Shown: one piece after another, positions 7,185-16,260 of the stretch | Numbering within the stretch: position 1 is the stretch's first letter | How the letters are laid out: each line of letters opens with the position of its first letter | Assembly: GCA_963752565.1 (NCBI GenBank) | Contig: CAVVZC010000013.1 | Span: 1 to 64,000 of the forward strand | DNA from: UBA11574 sp963752565 | GTDB lineage: Bacteria > Desulfobacterota > Desulfobacteria > Desulfobacterales > UBA11574 | Length of the DNA: 64,000 nucleotides | Direction: 5' to 3' | Notes under the pieces: generated by a model | What the model was told of the DNA's origin: nothing | What the model saw: the letters and a program-made list of their open reading frames with translations, nothing else | The model's database searches: none | Translations under genes and position numbers: made by a program

Positions 7185-8114
7185 CTAGCTGACCACCCAA
7201 ACTGCTTGCTCTTCCGCCAATTGAATGACTTTATTGCTGACACTTCCCATAAAAAATTCTTGAACTTTGGACAATCCTCTTCTGCCGACAACAATCGTTG
7301 TATGTCCGTTTTGTTTAGCCTCTTTAACGATAGCTTTTGCTCGACTTGAAACACCCGTAATTATTTTTCTGGTGATGTTTTCTGGTTTAAACCCAAAATT
7401 GATCAAGCGGCGTTTTGCTTGATCAAAAACAGCATGAATGTCATCTTCTTGTGCTTGAATATCCTCTCTTGGCAAAGACATGTTCCCTGTCCCGGGGGTT
7501 AGCTCTCCGGCCCCTCGAACAGCATGTAAAAGCGTAATGTTGAAATCGAACCCGCCCATTAGTTCGCCTGAAAAATCGATGGCCTCCATCGAGCATTCAG
7601 AAGAATCCATAGCAATGAGTATACTATTGCCAGGTAGTTTGCTTCCATTGATAAACACAGGAACAAGTGAAAGCTTCTCAATCACCTTAACCGTTTTGCT
7701 ACCTAAAATAAGATTTGATATTGCTCCTGCTCCAGTTCTGTTGATGACTACGGCGCAGTATTCATTATGTGCCTCTTTAATAATATCTCTGGCAATACCA
7801 GCTTCGCATTCCTGGATTTTAACGGTTACGGTTTCTTTTGGAAAGCCGGAATGATAAAGAATTTGTTGGGCCTTTTTCATAAACTGCTCTATTTTATTTT
7901 TTTTTGCGGCTTCAAAAGCTTTGGCTTTAACAACGGCTCCTCTGCTTTGTGGTTCATTTTCAATATCCCAGTAAAAGTCAGGCAATGAAATGAAAACATT
8001 AAACAGTACCAAATGCTTTTTTTGAAAAGGTTTTCGTTTGGCAATGTGCTTGACGGTTTCAAGGCTGCGATCTGATCCATCAACAGTCACTAATATTTTT
8101 TCTTTCAATGCCAT
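7185..8114 (-). CDS. Tandem universal stress protein (two UspA domains)
   Basis: About 309 residues. Domain 1 (residues ~4-150) starts with ILVTVDGSDRSLETV and ends TGAGAISNLILGSKTVKVI. Domain 2 (~160-308) starts with SILIAMDSSECSMEAID and ends with GRRGLSKVQEFFMGSVSNKVI, carrying the ATP-binding G-2x-G-9x-G(S/T)-type motif. The second of two adjacent ATGs is best placed behind GGAGGTGT. Usp proteins act in the cytoplasm in stress or energy-starvation responses. It lies downstream of the sigma-54 oxidoreductase operon on the same strand, with a gap of about 130 bases. Confidence 0.9.
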   Translation of the reverse strand: MALKEKILVTVDGSDRSLETVKHIAKRKPFQKKHLVLFNVFISLPDFYWDIENEPQSRGAVVKAKAFEAAKKNKIEQFMKKAQQILYHSGFPKETVTVKIQECEAGIARDIIKEAHNEYCAVVINRTGAGAISNLILGSKTVKVIEKLSLVPVFINGSKLPGNSILIAMDSSECSMEAIDFSGELMGGFDFNITLLHAVRGAGELTPGTGNMSLPREDIQAQEDDIHAVFDQAKRRLINFGFKPENITRKIITGVSSRAKAIVKEAKQNGHTTIVVGRRGLSKVQEFFMGSVSNKVIQLAEEQAVWVVS

Positions 8115-8248
8115 CATTACACCTCCTGATTCAAAAAAGATGACTGACGACTTAAATTTTTTTCTATTTTTTTTAACATCCTTTTCAATTATCTTTATTG
8201 CTTATAATTCATGCATTACCTACCGCAATTAATATAAAATATTCGTTT

Positions 8249-8962
8249 CTAAATGAGGACAATCTTTCTCATCCGTGATCCGGCAAACTGCTCTCTGGCT
8301 GCGTATCCGCTTTCAAAAACATCCTGATTGAGTTTTCGTATTTTCTCATTGGCAACCGGATCCGCTTTTTGGGGCACATTATTGAGTATCCCCTCAATGG
8401 CGGCCTCCTTGGGAAGTGTAATAAACCGCGCGTCCTGCCGCAGATCAAGATCCGCTATAATGACACCCAATGAAAAGGGCCCTTTCATGATGTTTCTCAG
8501 CTTGTATTTACTAAAATCATAGAAAACCAACCTCAGGTCATGTCCCTGTTCGATGACTTCCTCATATCTTTTAAGATACTCATCTCTGGTGAGATACCTC
8601 GGTCCTTTTCGGCTGGCGGTGACCAGAATCGGTTCATCCACATAAAAATCGGCCACCACGGTGAGCCCCCTGGGAAAAGCGCCGGCAAAGTCCCCCGCGG
8701 TAAAGACACCCCGCCAGGCTTCGGAAAGGTCATAGCCATTGATGTAGTCCACATTATAGGAAACCGACCCTCTCACTTCATGTTCACGAATCATTACATC
8801 CACACAAAGCGGACCACCGGCCTGGGCCAGACCCCGACACTGGTGGATGGCAGCATGAAACCCTGCGGCAATGGCCGCATCAGCTTCTATGTTCGACAGG
8901 GTAAGGTAACCGGAACCGCCAATGGATGGGTTGGAGATGGTAAGCTGTCTTTCTGTCGCCAT
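8249..8962 (-). CDS. 2-oxoacid:ferredoxin oxidoreductase, gamma-type subunit (divergent)
   Basis: 237 residues, started by ATG behind AGGAGG. The N-terminal ISNPSIGGSGYLTLSNI corresponds to the glycine-rich opening of gamma subunits (usually GxGGQGxxxA), and CRGLAQAGGPLCVDVMIRE matches their QSRGxAxRGG region. Glutamine of the canonical motif is replaced, so this is an unusual branch. It is the last gene of a tight operon, nine bases after the beta subunit. Gamma subunits complete the catalytic unit with the TPP-binding subunits; the substrate here is unknown. Confidence 0.75.
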   Translation of the reverse strand: MATERQLTISNPSIGGSGYLTLSNIEADAAIAAGFHAAIHQCRGLAQAGGPLCVDVMIREHEVRGSVSYNVDYINGYDLSEAWRGVFTAGDFAGAFPRGLTVVADFYVDEPILVTASRKGPRYLTRDEYLKRYEEVIEQGHDLRLVFYDFSKYKLRNIMKGPFSLGVIIADLDLRQDARFITLPKEAAIEGILNNVPQKADPVANEKIRKLNQDVFESGYAAREQFAGSRMRKIVLI

Positions 8963-8971
8963 GAATGCCTC

Positions 8972-9901
8972 CTATTTGTCGATAAGTTCGGGTATACTGA
9001 CGGAAGTTGAAAAGCTGACCCCCTCAAAGCTCAGAGCGTTTACCGGACAGGGAAACTGCAAACACGAACCGCAGGCCTGGCATTGCCTGGGGTCGTTGCT
9101 GAGCAGGGCGTGGCATCTGAGTCCGATACCGCATAACCGGCACTTGAATCGGGGAAGGTCTTTGAGTTTTTCCGGTTCCTCTATCGCCACGCGCTCACGC
9201 TCTTTGGCAAATTTTAGATCCAGGCACTCCTCCGACCTTACCATACGGCCCATTTTTACTCCTGAATTCCTGGCATCCTTACCCATATCCAGGACGCAGA
9301 CGCCGTCTGCAATAACCATCACTTTTTCCTTTTTGAGATATCGGTCATACAAATCCTTGAACAGCTCTGCATTGTCATCCACCCTGAAGGGGTTTACATG
9401 GATGATGTCGAAGCCTAAAGCCGTACCTTCTTTGTCGAAATCGGTCTCTAAGGGGATCTGGCCGCCGGTCATCCGGATGTTGTAGTTGTTGTAGATCACA
9501 TTGATGGCCCCAAACCGTTTGTTTTTGGCCGCAAATTTAATCCCGCTGATATTAAAATTATAGGCACCGTCTCCCGATGCGGTGACCACGATTTGTTTTT
9601 CGGAGCAGGCCTCTTTGATTCCATCTCCGACAATAGCGCCAGAGCCCATGCAAAAGATGGCATCCACGATGCCGTAAGCATGGTAGCCTTGGAGGTTGCC
9701 GCATCCCCTGTCAGCAGCGTAGATCAGCTCATACCTGTCTTTGCCTTTAAGGCCCAGCTTTCGGTTAAATCGTCTCATCCCCTCGTGTATGGACCAGGAA
9801 ACCTTGGTGTCCCCGCACCCGGTGCAATTGGACACCGGCCGAAGATAGGTGATTTCATCTTTTACTTTATGTTCTGAAGCAAGGCTCTGAGGTAAAGCCA
9901 T
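8972..9901 (-). CDS. 2-oxoacid/indolepyruvate:ferredoxin oxidoreductase, TPP-binding subunit with Fe-S tail
   Basis: 309 residues from the ATG giving MALPQSLASEHK (GGAGG eight bases upstream; the GTG upstream is less likely). TGCGDTKVSWSIHEGMRRF and the thiamine-diphosphate motif GDGAYNFNISG...NNYNIRMTGGQ mark a catalytic TPP subunit. The C-terminus adds a Cys-rich module, CRLCGIGLRC and CQACGSCLQFPCP, which looks like a [4Fe-4S] site carrying electrons to ferredoxin. In classical IorA the ferredoxin sits on the TPP-containing large subunit, so this split differs. It lies six bases after the alpha subunit. Likely reaction: oxidative decarboxylation of a 2-oxoacid, probably an aryl or branched type (inference). 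Confidence 0.85.
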   Translation of the reverse strand: MALPQSLASEHKVKDEITYLRPVSNCTGCGDTKVSWSIHEGMRRFNRKLGLKGKDRYELIYAADRGCGNLQGYHAYGIVDAIFCMGSGAIVGDGIKEACSEKQIVVTASGDGAYNFNISGIKFAAKNKRFGAINVIYNNYNIRMTGGQIPLETDFDKEGTALGFDIIHVNPFRVDDNAELFKDLYDRYLKKEKVMVIADGVCVLDMGKDARNSGVKMGRMVRSEECLDLKFAKERERVAIEEPEKLKDLPRFKCRLCGIGLRCHALLSNDPRQCQACGSCLQFPCPVNALSFEGVSFSTSVSIPELIDK

Positions 9902-9916
9902 GGTTCGCACCTCCTT

Positions 9917-11179
9917 TTATATGTTCATAATATGATCGATGTAGGAAAATCGTTCGTATATCCTGGGTTCGTAGGGTATAGAGCGATCAACAACCTTTAC
10001 ATCGAGTTGATTCTGGTTCACCAAATCTAACAGCTGAAGGTAAATGACCCGTCCGTAACCTTCTTCAAACACATATATTTTTTCGATGCCGTGTTTTGAC
10101 ACGAGCTCCTCAAAAAGGGAATCGGGTTGGGGGAAGACAATGTCGGTTTCCATAACCAGAACATCTCCGTATTTTCTCTTAAGACGTTCTCTTGAACTCG
10201 GAACATTGTGAACCATTTCGAAATCTTCCCGGAAAGGACCGTTTACGATCAACATGCTCCGGGGATTATCGCCGAATACAGACACTCTATTCCCCAGAAA
10301 TTCAAAATTTTCCTTGATCTTTGTTTTGAACAAAGGGATCAGTTTTGAATGATACCTTTTTTCCCGGGTCCGTATGTGGGGTCCGATGGTGACAAGATGC
10401 TTGGGATCCCGGGTGAAACCCTTGCGCCGATGGTTGGCTGTCATGTCCAGCTCCATTACCGGGTCTACCGAGACCTCCCTGTAGGAGAGGTCATAGTTCA
10501 TCACCACCGCAAACGGGACGCCGAGTTCCTCGAAAAGGCGATAACAATTCTTAACGGTAGTGTGAGCGGTGCGTGGGGAATGAAGTTCCAGGGTGGGAAT
10601 CCGGATATGGAACCCGTAAAGCACCTTGTTGTCCTGCATGGTCTGTGATGAAGTCCCTTGGCGGTCGTCACCTGAAGCAAGACCCAATCCACCGGTGTAA
10701 GGAACAACATTAACCGCCACACGGAGCGCGTCGGCCGCGGTGTTGCCGCCCAGGTGCTTGAAGGAGCACATCACTCGAGAGCCCACAGGAATCCGCTTTT
10801 CTTGATCCTGGGCGAAAACCGTATCGCCATAAACAAGATCCCACTCCTCTCTGGTGAGAAATTCCCGTTTTTTGTAGTCGGCCTTGCAGATGACGGCTCC
10901 CAGCGCCAGTGCCATCGAGTTGTCTTCGTTGGTGGTGGTTCCCCAATGGGCAGCGAGTTGGTATCCGACCCGCTCCAGTGCTTCACTCACCTTGTTGGTA
11001 AAAGCATTTTTTTTGGAGATGTTTCCCGCCAATTGTTCAAAACTCCCCTGGAGATCTGAAATGGGTGCTCCGGGATAAGCGCTGGTCACCCGAACACCGG
11101 CCTCTAAAGCTCCCCGGGCAATGGCCTGATTGCCCGAAAGCCTCATCCTTCCCAGGTTAAAAACAGAATCTTTTGCCAT
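9917..11179 (-). CDS. 2-oxoacid/indolepyruvate:ferredoxin oxidoreductase, pyrimidine-binding subunit
   Basis: 420 residues with ATG behind GGAGGTG. The opening LSGNQAIARGALEAGVRVTSAYPGAPISD is the PYR-domain signature (GNxAxARGAxEAG...YPGTPxSE) of IorA/KorA-type subunits. The middle SRVMCSFKHLGGNTAADALRVAV and LASGDDRQGTSSQTMQDNK match the IorA MKHVGLNVAxD... and DDPxxHSSQNEQD regions, with several changed residues. It lacks the C-terminal TPP and ferredoxin domains of fused IorA; these are on the next gene. It is the first gene of the operon, about 340 bases behind a sigma-54 promoter. Confidence 0.85.
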   Translation of the reverse strand: MAKDSVFNLGRMRLSGNQAIARGALEAGVRVTSAYPGAPISDLQGSFEQLAGNISKKNAFTNKVSEALERVGYQLAAHWGTTTNEDNSMALALGAVICKADYKKREFLTREEWDLVYGDTVFAQDQEKRIPVGSRVMCSFKHLGGNTAADALRVAVNVVPYTGGLGLASGDDRQGTSSQTMQDNKVLYGFHIRIPTLELHSPRTAHTTVKNCYRLFEELGVPFAVVMNYDLSYREVSVDPVMELDMTANHRRKGFTRDPKHLVTIGPHIRTREKRYHSKLIPLFKTKIKENFEFLGNRVSVFGDNPRSMLIVNGPFREDFEMVHNVPSSRERLKRKYGDVLVMETDIVFPQPDSLFEELVSKHGIEKIYVFEEGYGRVIYLQLLDLVNQNQLDVKVVDRSIPYEPRIYERFSYIDHIMNI

Positions 11180-11515
11180 GGAAACACCTCCCTAAACTGG
11201 ATGTTTCATGAATAAAATGAATTGGTTCGAAGAAATTCAGTGCCACCTGTAACTCCCTTTTTAAAGTTTAACCCTTGGATGCTTTTATCTATCACATGGT
11301 TTTTATATAGATGTTGAAGTTAGGTGGCACTTAAAATCATCTAAATACAATTTCCCAAAGAACAGGCACATGGAATAAGAGCCTGTTAATGTTATTTCCT
11401 CCCCTCTCGAAAATTTCTTTCCTCGTGACCTGTGAAATAATGTGATTTCGATTACAGTTGTATTGAATAAGCCACGGCACAGATTCGGTTGATAAGAAAT
11501 TACAATTATTATTAG

Positions 11516-11531
11516 AGCATTTTCTATGCCA
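11516..11531 (-). promoter_or_regulatory. Sigma-54 promoter (-24/-12) of the oxidoreductase operon
   Basis: The minus strand reads TGGCATAGAAAATGCT, with GG and GC at the exact sigma-54 spacing and close to TGGCACN5TTGCW. It points at the alpha-subunit gene (start 11179), leaving a leader of about 325 bases. TTGCAT-type palindromes lie 100-160 bases upstream. Confidence 0.75.
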
Positions 11532-11630
11532 CATTGTGAAAAAAATAAAATGCAATTCTAACATACTGGAATAGAAGATAATTGTGGGAAGGAGAGATGA
11601 TTTGCAAATGACGTTTTATGGCCTTTAGTA

Positions 11631-11676
11631 TTTCATTAATGCAATAACAGGAGTTGCGTATGTGCAAATATGCAAC
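11631..11676. promoter_or_regulatory. Candidate enhancer sites for the sigma-54 activator
   Basis: TTTCATTAATGCAA (11631-11644), TTGCGTATGTGCAA (11654-11667) and an overlapping TGTGCAAATATGCAA (11661-11675) share the TTGCRT-N2-AYGCAA design of 6678-6691. They lie between the activator gene and the sigma-54 promoter, at the normal distance for upstream activating sites. Confidence 0.6.
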
Positions 11677-11685
11677 GGTCGCACA

Positions 11686-13063
11686 TCATTTATTTTTTGA
11701 CCGGCCGTCCTGGTTGGAAACCTCAAGATTGAATCGCTTCATTTTGCGCCATAGCGTTGTAGGGTGAATGCCCATTTGGGCGGCAGTTAACTTGCGACTC
11801 CAGTTATTTTTCTTAAGCGCCTTGAAAATAATATTTTTTTCCACGGCTTCTAATGAAGGCTCACTTTCAGTGATTTTTTCAGAGGCTGGTATTTTCCTCA
11901 GGTCTATCTTTTGGTGGAGGGTTTCGGGCAGATGTTCTTTTCTGACCCAATGATTTTTGCAAACCACGGTGGTATATTCAACGATATTTTCCAGCTCCCT
12001 TATATTACCTGGAAAATCATAAGACATCAGAATGTTCATTGCTGTGGGCGATAGACCTTGAATGTCCTTCCCGCGCAGACTGTTAAATCTTCGAAGAAAA
12101 TGCTCCACCAACAGAGGAATATCTTCTTTGCGTTCTCTTAGAGGGGGCAAAAAAAGTTTAACAATATTGATCCGGTAATAAAGATCTTCTCGAAACAATC
12201 CTTGTTGTACCAGCTCCTCCAGGTTTTTGTTGGTGGCTGATACGATGCGGACATCTGCCTTTTTGGATTTTGTGCTGCCGAGAGGCTCATACACTTTCTC
12301 TTGAAGGACACGCAAGAGCCGCATCTGAAGCATTGGGGAGATGTCTCCAATTTCATCCAAAAAAATGGTTCCATTCTCAGCCTGCGCAAACCTTCCCGGT
12401 TTATCCTTTTTTGCATCGGTAAAGGCTCCCGCTTTGTACCCGAAGAGTTCGGATTCAAGGAGCGTGTCCGGCAAAGCGCCGCAGTTTACAGTGATTATAG
12501 GTCCCTTTTTCCGGTGGCTGAGGGAATGAATGGCCCTTGCAAAAAGCTCTTTTCCCGTGCCGCTTTCACCTTCTAAAAGAACGGTGGTATCATTTCCGGA
12601 TACCAACTCCAGCATTTCAAACAGCCGTTGCATTTCCCGGTTTTTACTGATGATGTCATAAAAGGTATGCTGCTTGGACAATTCCTTGCGCAGTTGTTCC
12701 ACAACACTCAAATCACGAAATGTCTCCACTCCCCCAATGATGTTATCGTTTTTGTCTTTTAAAATGGCGGTTGAAATACTGACCGGGATCCGATCCCCTT
12801 TTGAATTAACGATGAATACGTGTTGATTTATAATGGGACTGCCCCGTTTCCATGGTCCTTCTCAGGGAACATCCTTTTTCACATATACTGGCCTTAAAAA
12901 CCTCCCAGCAATATCGACCGATTGCTTCCTCTTTTTTGATACCGGTGATCTTTTCGGCAGCCCGGTTATAGGAGGTGATTTTCCAATCAGCATCGACGGT
13001 AAAAACACCATCGGCAATGCTGTCTAAAATGATTTTTGTCTGGTTATTAATCTCTTTTAGCAT
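11686..13063 (-). pseudogene. Sigma-54-dependent activator (PAS - AAA+ - Fis HTH), single frameshift
   Basis: The N-terminal PAS domain (IILDSIADGVFTVDADWKI... with CEKGCSLRRTMETGQ) runs from 13063 to about 12840. The AAA+ part continues one frame over: Walker A GESGTGKE, the GAFTDA sigma-54 contact loop, FLDEIGD Walker B, FPGNIRELEN, and a C-terminal Fis-type helix-turn-helix (AAQMGIHPTTLWRKMKRF). Between them, one frame reads PIINQHVFIVNSKGDRIPVSIS...GGVETFRD, joining both halves, so the only lesion is one extra base in TGGGACTG near 12835-12841. It is either a sequencing error or a recent mutation. It probably regulates the adjacent oxidoreductase operon through the palindromes at 11631-11676 (inference). 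Confidence 0.85.
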
Positions 13064-13401
13064 AAAAAAGAATGTTTCAGATTAAGGGTTTCAGAAATAT
13101 GAAAAGCACGACGTATTCTTTTGATGTGAAACTTTATTTTAATACTAGTTTATCCAAATTAGCCGAAACACCCTCCGGTGTCAATAAAATCGTGTAACGA
13201 TTTTATGATGATATGAGCTTTCACTTCATTATTGACGGCAAACAATCATGGGTGTAGGTATATAATCTGACGGGATAACAATCATTCGGTTTCAGGTTTC
13301 CATTTTGAAAACCGGCCATCGATTGGTCTTAGAGGTATGTAGTGATGCATCCTGTAACCTCTATAATTCGAAAACTGATATAGGATTGAGGTCTTTAACA
13401 G

Positions 13402-14229
13402 GTGGATATGAACAAAACACCGCTTGGCATTGTAGATTTTTTCAGCTATGAGGAGAGCGTGCCGGCGCTTATGGGATTGCTTGGTGCGGCGCGAGTCCTT
13501 TCTGAACAGAAAAGAGTCGTTATCAAGCCCAACCTGGTCAACACTTCACAGCCTCCCATAACCACACCGGTCCAACTTGTGGCTGCAATAGCCGACTACG
13601 TAAAATCTGTGAGCAATGCCGAAATCTTAATTGGAGAGGGATGCGGTGCACCTCTGTATAATACTCACAGACCTTTTCGTAAACTCGGCTACTCGGATTT
13701 GGCCAAGTCCAACGGCATTGTTCTGGTAGATCTCAATCATGCCGAAACAACGGAACTCACCGATCACCGATGCCGGGTTTTTCCCAAGTTCATGATGCCC
13801 CGACTGGTAATGGATTCATTTTTGATATCGGTTCCGGTTCTCAAAAAACATTCCCTTTCAAAAGTTACCCTTACCATGAAGAACATGCTCGGGTGCGCTC
13901 CTCCGGATCACTACGGCGGATTTATCTGGAAAAAATCGAGATTTCACAAGAACATGCACCGCTCAATATTCGAGATGAACCTATACCGAACACCCGATCT
14001 CACCATTTTGGACGGAAGCGTGGGCTTGTCATGCCATCATCTCGGAGGACCGGAATGCAGTCCGCCTGTGGGAAAGCTGATCGGAGGCTTCGATCCCGTT
14101 GCAGTGGATGCATACGGTTCGGGGCTTCTTGGGGTGGACTGGAGGAATGTGGCGCATATACGCCTGGCACACACGGTAATCGGTCACGCCGATTACCCCG
14201 CAAAATACGAATCCGAATTCAGTAGGTAA
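13402..14229 (+). CDS. DUF362-family protein
   Basis: 275 residues. DUF362 marks: RVVIKPNLVN near residue 33, the ILIGEGCGAPLYNT segment, LISVPVLKKHSLSKVTLTMKNMLGC, and the C-terminal DPVAVDAYGSGLLG. Members are often fused to ferredoxin domains and linked to iron-sulfur or cofactor metabolism in anaerobes; this one has no ferredoxin part and ends shortly after the core. The start codon is GTG at 13402 with GAGGT nine bases upstream; an ATG two codons later is possible. It is divergent from the sigma-54 activator across a 340-base gap in which I saw no clear promoter. Confidence 0.8.
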   Translation: MDMNKTPLGIVDFFSYEESVPALMGLLGAARVLSEQKRVVIKPNLVNTSQPPITTPVQLVAAIADYVKSVSNAEILIGEGCGAPLYNTHRPFRKLGYSDLAKSNGIVLVDLNHAETTELTDHRCRVFPKFMMPRLVMDSFLISVPVLKKHSLSKVTLTMKNMLGCAPPDHYGGFIWKKSRFHKNMHRSIFEMNLYRTPDLTILDGSVGLSCHHLGGPECSPPVGKLIGGFDPVAVDAYGSGLLGVDWRNVAHIRLAHTVIGHADYPAKYESEFSR

Positions 14230-14396
14230 TGGATAATCTGTATCGCTTGCCTAAGTGCTCTAATTCATAAATACGATGACATATTTTTATCTGGACACTA
14301 TCCCGTATAAGCTGAAGTCCAAAAGGTTGAAGTTTGCATTCATTGAATGAAAAAAACCAAGTTATAAATACGTGACCGTATTTACGAATAGATGTG

Positions 14397-15002
14397 CTAA
14401 GGCATACGATCCGACTTGATGGCCACACCCAGGATTCCCATTTTCTTCAGCTCAAAAGAGTTTATAAGACTTAAGCCCGCTGCATCCAGTTCGGCTCGAA
14501 GATCCTTGCTGGTAAAACGATCATGTTCGGGATGAAGAAGGATGCGTTTGGTGATAACATTCTGATAGAGTGAAGGATAAAGCTCCTCCATATAATACAC
14601 ACCGCCGGATTTCAAAACCCTGGTAATTTCCGAAAGGGCCCGGCGCCAGTTTGGAACATGATGCAAAAAGCCGAATCCGAACAGCGCATCCAACGCATCT
14701 GATTTGAATGGAAGATCAATGGAATCTCCCACATACATCGTCATAATATCTTTTGTCGTTCCTGAAAGATACGTCTTTGCCCCTTGAATCATTTTAATGT
14801 CCAGATCCAGTATATGCAGTTGCGACGGCTTAAAGGCTCTATGGATCAATTTTGCACCGGCGCCGCGGCCACACCCCACTTCGAGAATGGTTGCCCCCGG
14901 CTTCAGCGGCATCATGTGTCGCAACCATTTAATCTCTATGTGTTGCTGAAATACCCTTGTGGGATTGTTGACCACCCACCGTTCAGCCCAATTCAGTTTC
15001 AT
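14397..15002 (-). CDS. Class I SAM-dependent methyltransferase
   Basis: 201 residues, ATG behind GAGGT. Motif I is ILEVGCGRGAGAKLI (residues ~39-53), the acidic end of strand 2 is LHILDLDIKMI, and motif IV is LDALFGFGFLHHVPNWRRAL, followed by ITRVLKSGGVYYMEELYP. This is the UbiE/Methyltransf_11 fold. The substrate is unknown. It lies about 175 bases beyond menG on the same strand, separated by a small inverted-repeat element. Confidence 0.85.
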   Translation of the reverse strand: MKLNWAERWVVNNPTRVFQQHIEIKWLRHMMPLKPGATILEVGCGRGAGAKLIHRAFKPSQLHILDLDIKMIQGAKTYLSGTTKDIMTMYVGDSIDLPFKSDALDALFGFGFLHHVPNWRRALSEITRVLKSGGVYYMEELYPSLYQNVITKRILLHPEHDRFTSKDLRAELDAAGLSLINSFELKKMGILGVAIKSDRMP

Positions 15003-15056
15003 GGTTGTACCTCATAACTCAAGTTTCGTACCCGAATATGACTAAAATGCCTTTGA

Positions 15057-15157
15057 TACGTGTTCATAGGGTGTGCTTCCCCGTGTAACGATTTTGGTGA
15101 AGTGGCGTGGTCATTTCAATGACTTAACAGTGGAGAAGCACACCTCGTGAACACGTA
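15057..15157. repeat. 101-bp MITE-like element with ~23-bp terminal inverted repeats
   Basis: The left end 15057-15079 (TACGTGTTCA...GTGTGCTTC) and right end 15135-15157 (GAAGCACACC...GAACACGTA) are reverse complements except for three central bases. No coding capacity. Just upstream, 15016-15033 reads AACTCAAGTTTCGTACCC, close to the left end of the IS4-family element at 2127, so this gap has taken more than one insertion. Confidence 0.75.
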
Positions 15158-15175
15158 CGACCTTTGAAAACAGTC

Positions 15176-15979
15176 TTATTTCGTCGCCAAATGGATCATT
15201 GCAATACCGTTGGTAAGTTTACGTTCCGTTACTGTTGAGAATCCCACCTGTTTCAAGACTGCCGTCAACTCATTCGGCAATGCAAAAGTTCGAATAGATT
15301 CACTTAGATGCAGGTATGCCTTGCTTGATCCTGCGATAACCTCACCGAGCGCCGGCATCAAATGAAATGAGTAAATATCGTACAACCAACGGAATAACGG
15401 CGATGTCGGTTTTGAAAACTCCAGGCACATCATTTTCCCCCCGGGTTTCAGCACACGGCACATCTCTTTAAACCCCTGATCCATATGGGTTACATTGCGA
15501 ATTCCAAAACCCACCATGGCGGCATCGAAATATCCGTCCGGAAAAGACACGTGTTCGGCATCTCCTTGAACAAACCAGATACGCTCTTCTGACGGCAAAT
15601 GGGTTACCTTGTGCACACCGGCCTCGATCATGGCCCGGTTGATGTCGTATATTATCACCCGGCCGGACCGGCCGACGGGTCCGGCAGCCAGAATCGCCAA
15701 ATCGCCGGTACCACCGCACACATCCAGCACCCGGGCTCCGGGATTCAAGTTCATGATCCTGATGGCGGTCCGCTTCCACAAATGATGGATGCCAAAACTC
15801 AACAGCGTATTCATTAAATCGTATCTTTTGGCAACGGTATTGAAATGTCGAAGAACCCATTGAGACTTTTCATCCTCGGAAACTTTTCGGTAACCAAAAT
15901 AGGCTGTTTTCTCAGAGCGCTGGTCGTTATCAGATCGATTCTGTCGGCGATATTCATCAAGCCATTTTTTTTGTTTCAT
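15176..15979 (-). CDS. menG: Demethylmenaquinone methyltransferase (MenG/UbiE family)
   Basis: 267 residues, from the ATG giving MKQKKWLDEY (GGTGAG upstream). It has the UbiE family signature order: VAKRYDLMNTLLSFGIHHLWKR, motif I VLDVCGGTGDLAILAA, the loop FDAAMVGFGIRNVTH, and CRVLKPGGKMMCLEFSKP with LFRWLYDIYSFHLMPALGEV. It performs the last step of menaquinone synthesis, C-methylating demethylmenaquinone with SAM. An N-terminal extension of about 35 polar residues is longer than usual. Menaquinone is the expected respiratory quinone for this type of anaerobe. Confidence 0.9.
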   Translation of the reverse strand: MKQKKWLDEYRRQNRSDNDQRSEKTAYFGYRKVSEDEKSQWVLRHFNTVAKRYDLMNTLLSFGIHHLWKRTAIRIMNLNPGARVLDVCGGTGDLAILAAGPVGRSGRVIIYDINRAMIEAGVHKVTHLPSEERIWFVQGDAEHVSFPDGYFDAAMVGFGIRNVTHMDQGFKEMCRVLKPGGKMMCLEFSKPTSPLFRWLYDIYSFHLMPALGEVIAGSSKAYLHLSESIRTFALPNELTAVLKQVGFSTVTERKLTNGIAMIHLATK

Positions 15980-16260
15980 CAATATCTCACCGTGTTCTTT
16001 TATGTGTTGAAGTCCAAATTACTTTTTGAGCCACCTTAACAAAGGGTCATTTAAGTATCAAGGAATATCCAAAATATAGGTGTTGGAGACTATTTCTGCC
16101 ATGGTTTTAAAATAAGTAAAGAGTCCTGTCCCAAAGGACCAGGTTTTCAAGGACCAACAAATAAAGCTTGATGTGTTTTTCATGACATATTAATAAAGTC
16201 AAACCATTCGCTTTTTTGACTTTCCATAAAATCCTCAACCTTTTTTATCTGGAGGAAAAC

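Noticed and set aside
11337..11564. 75-codon minus-strand frame upstream of the oxidoreductase operon
   Set aside because: Overlaps the sigma-54 promoter and leader; no family resemblance.
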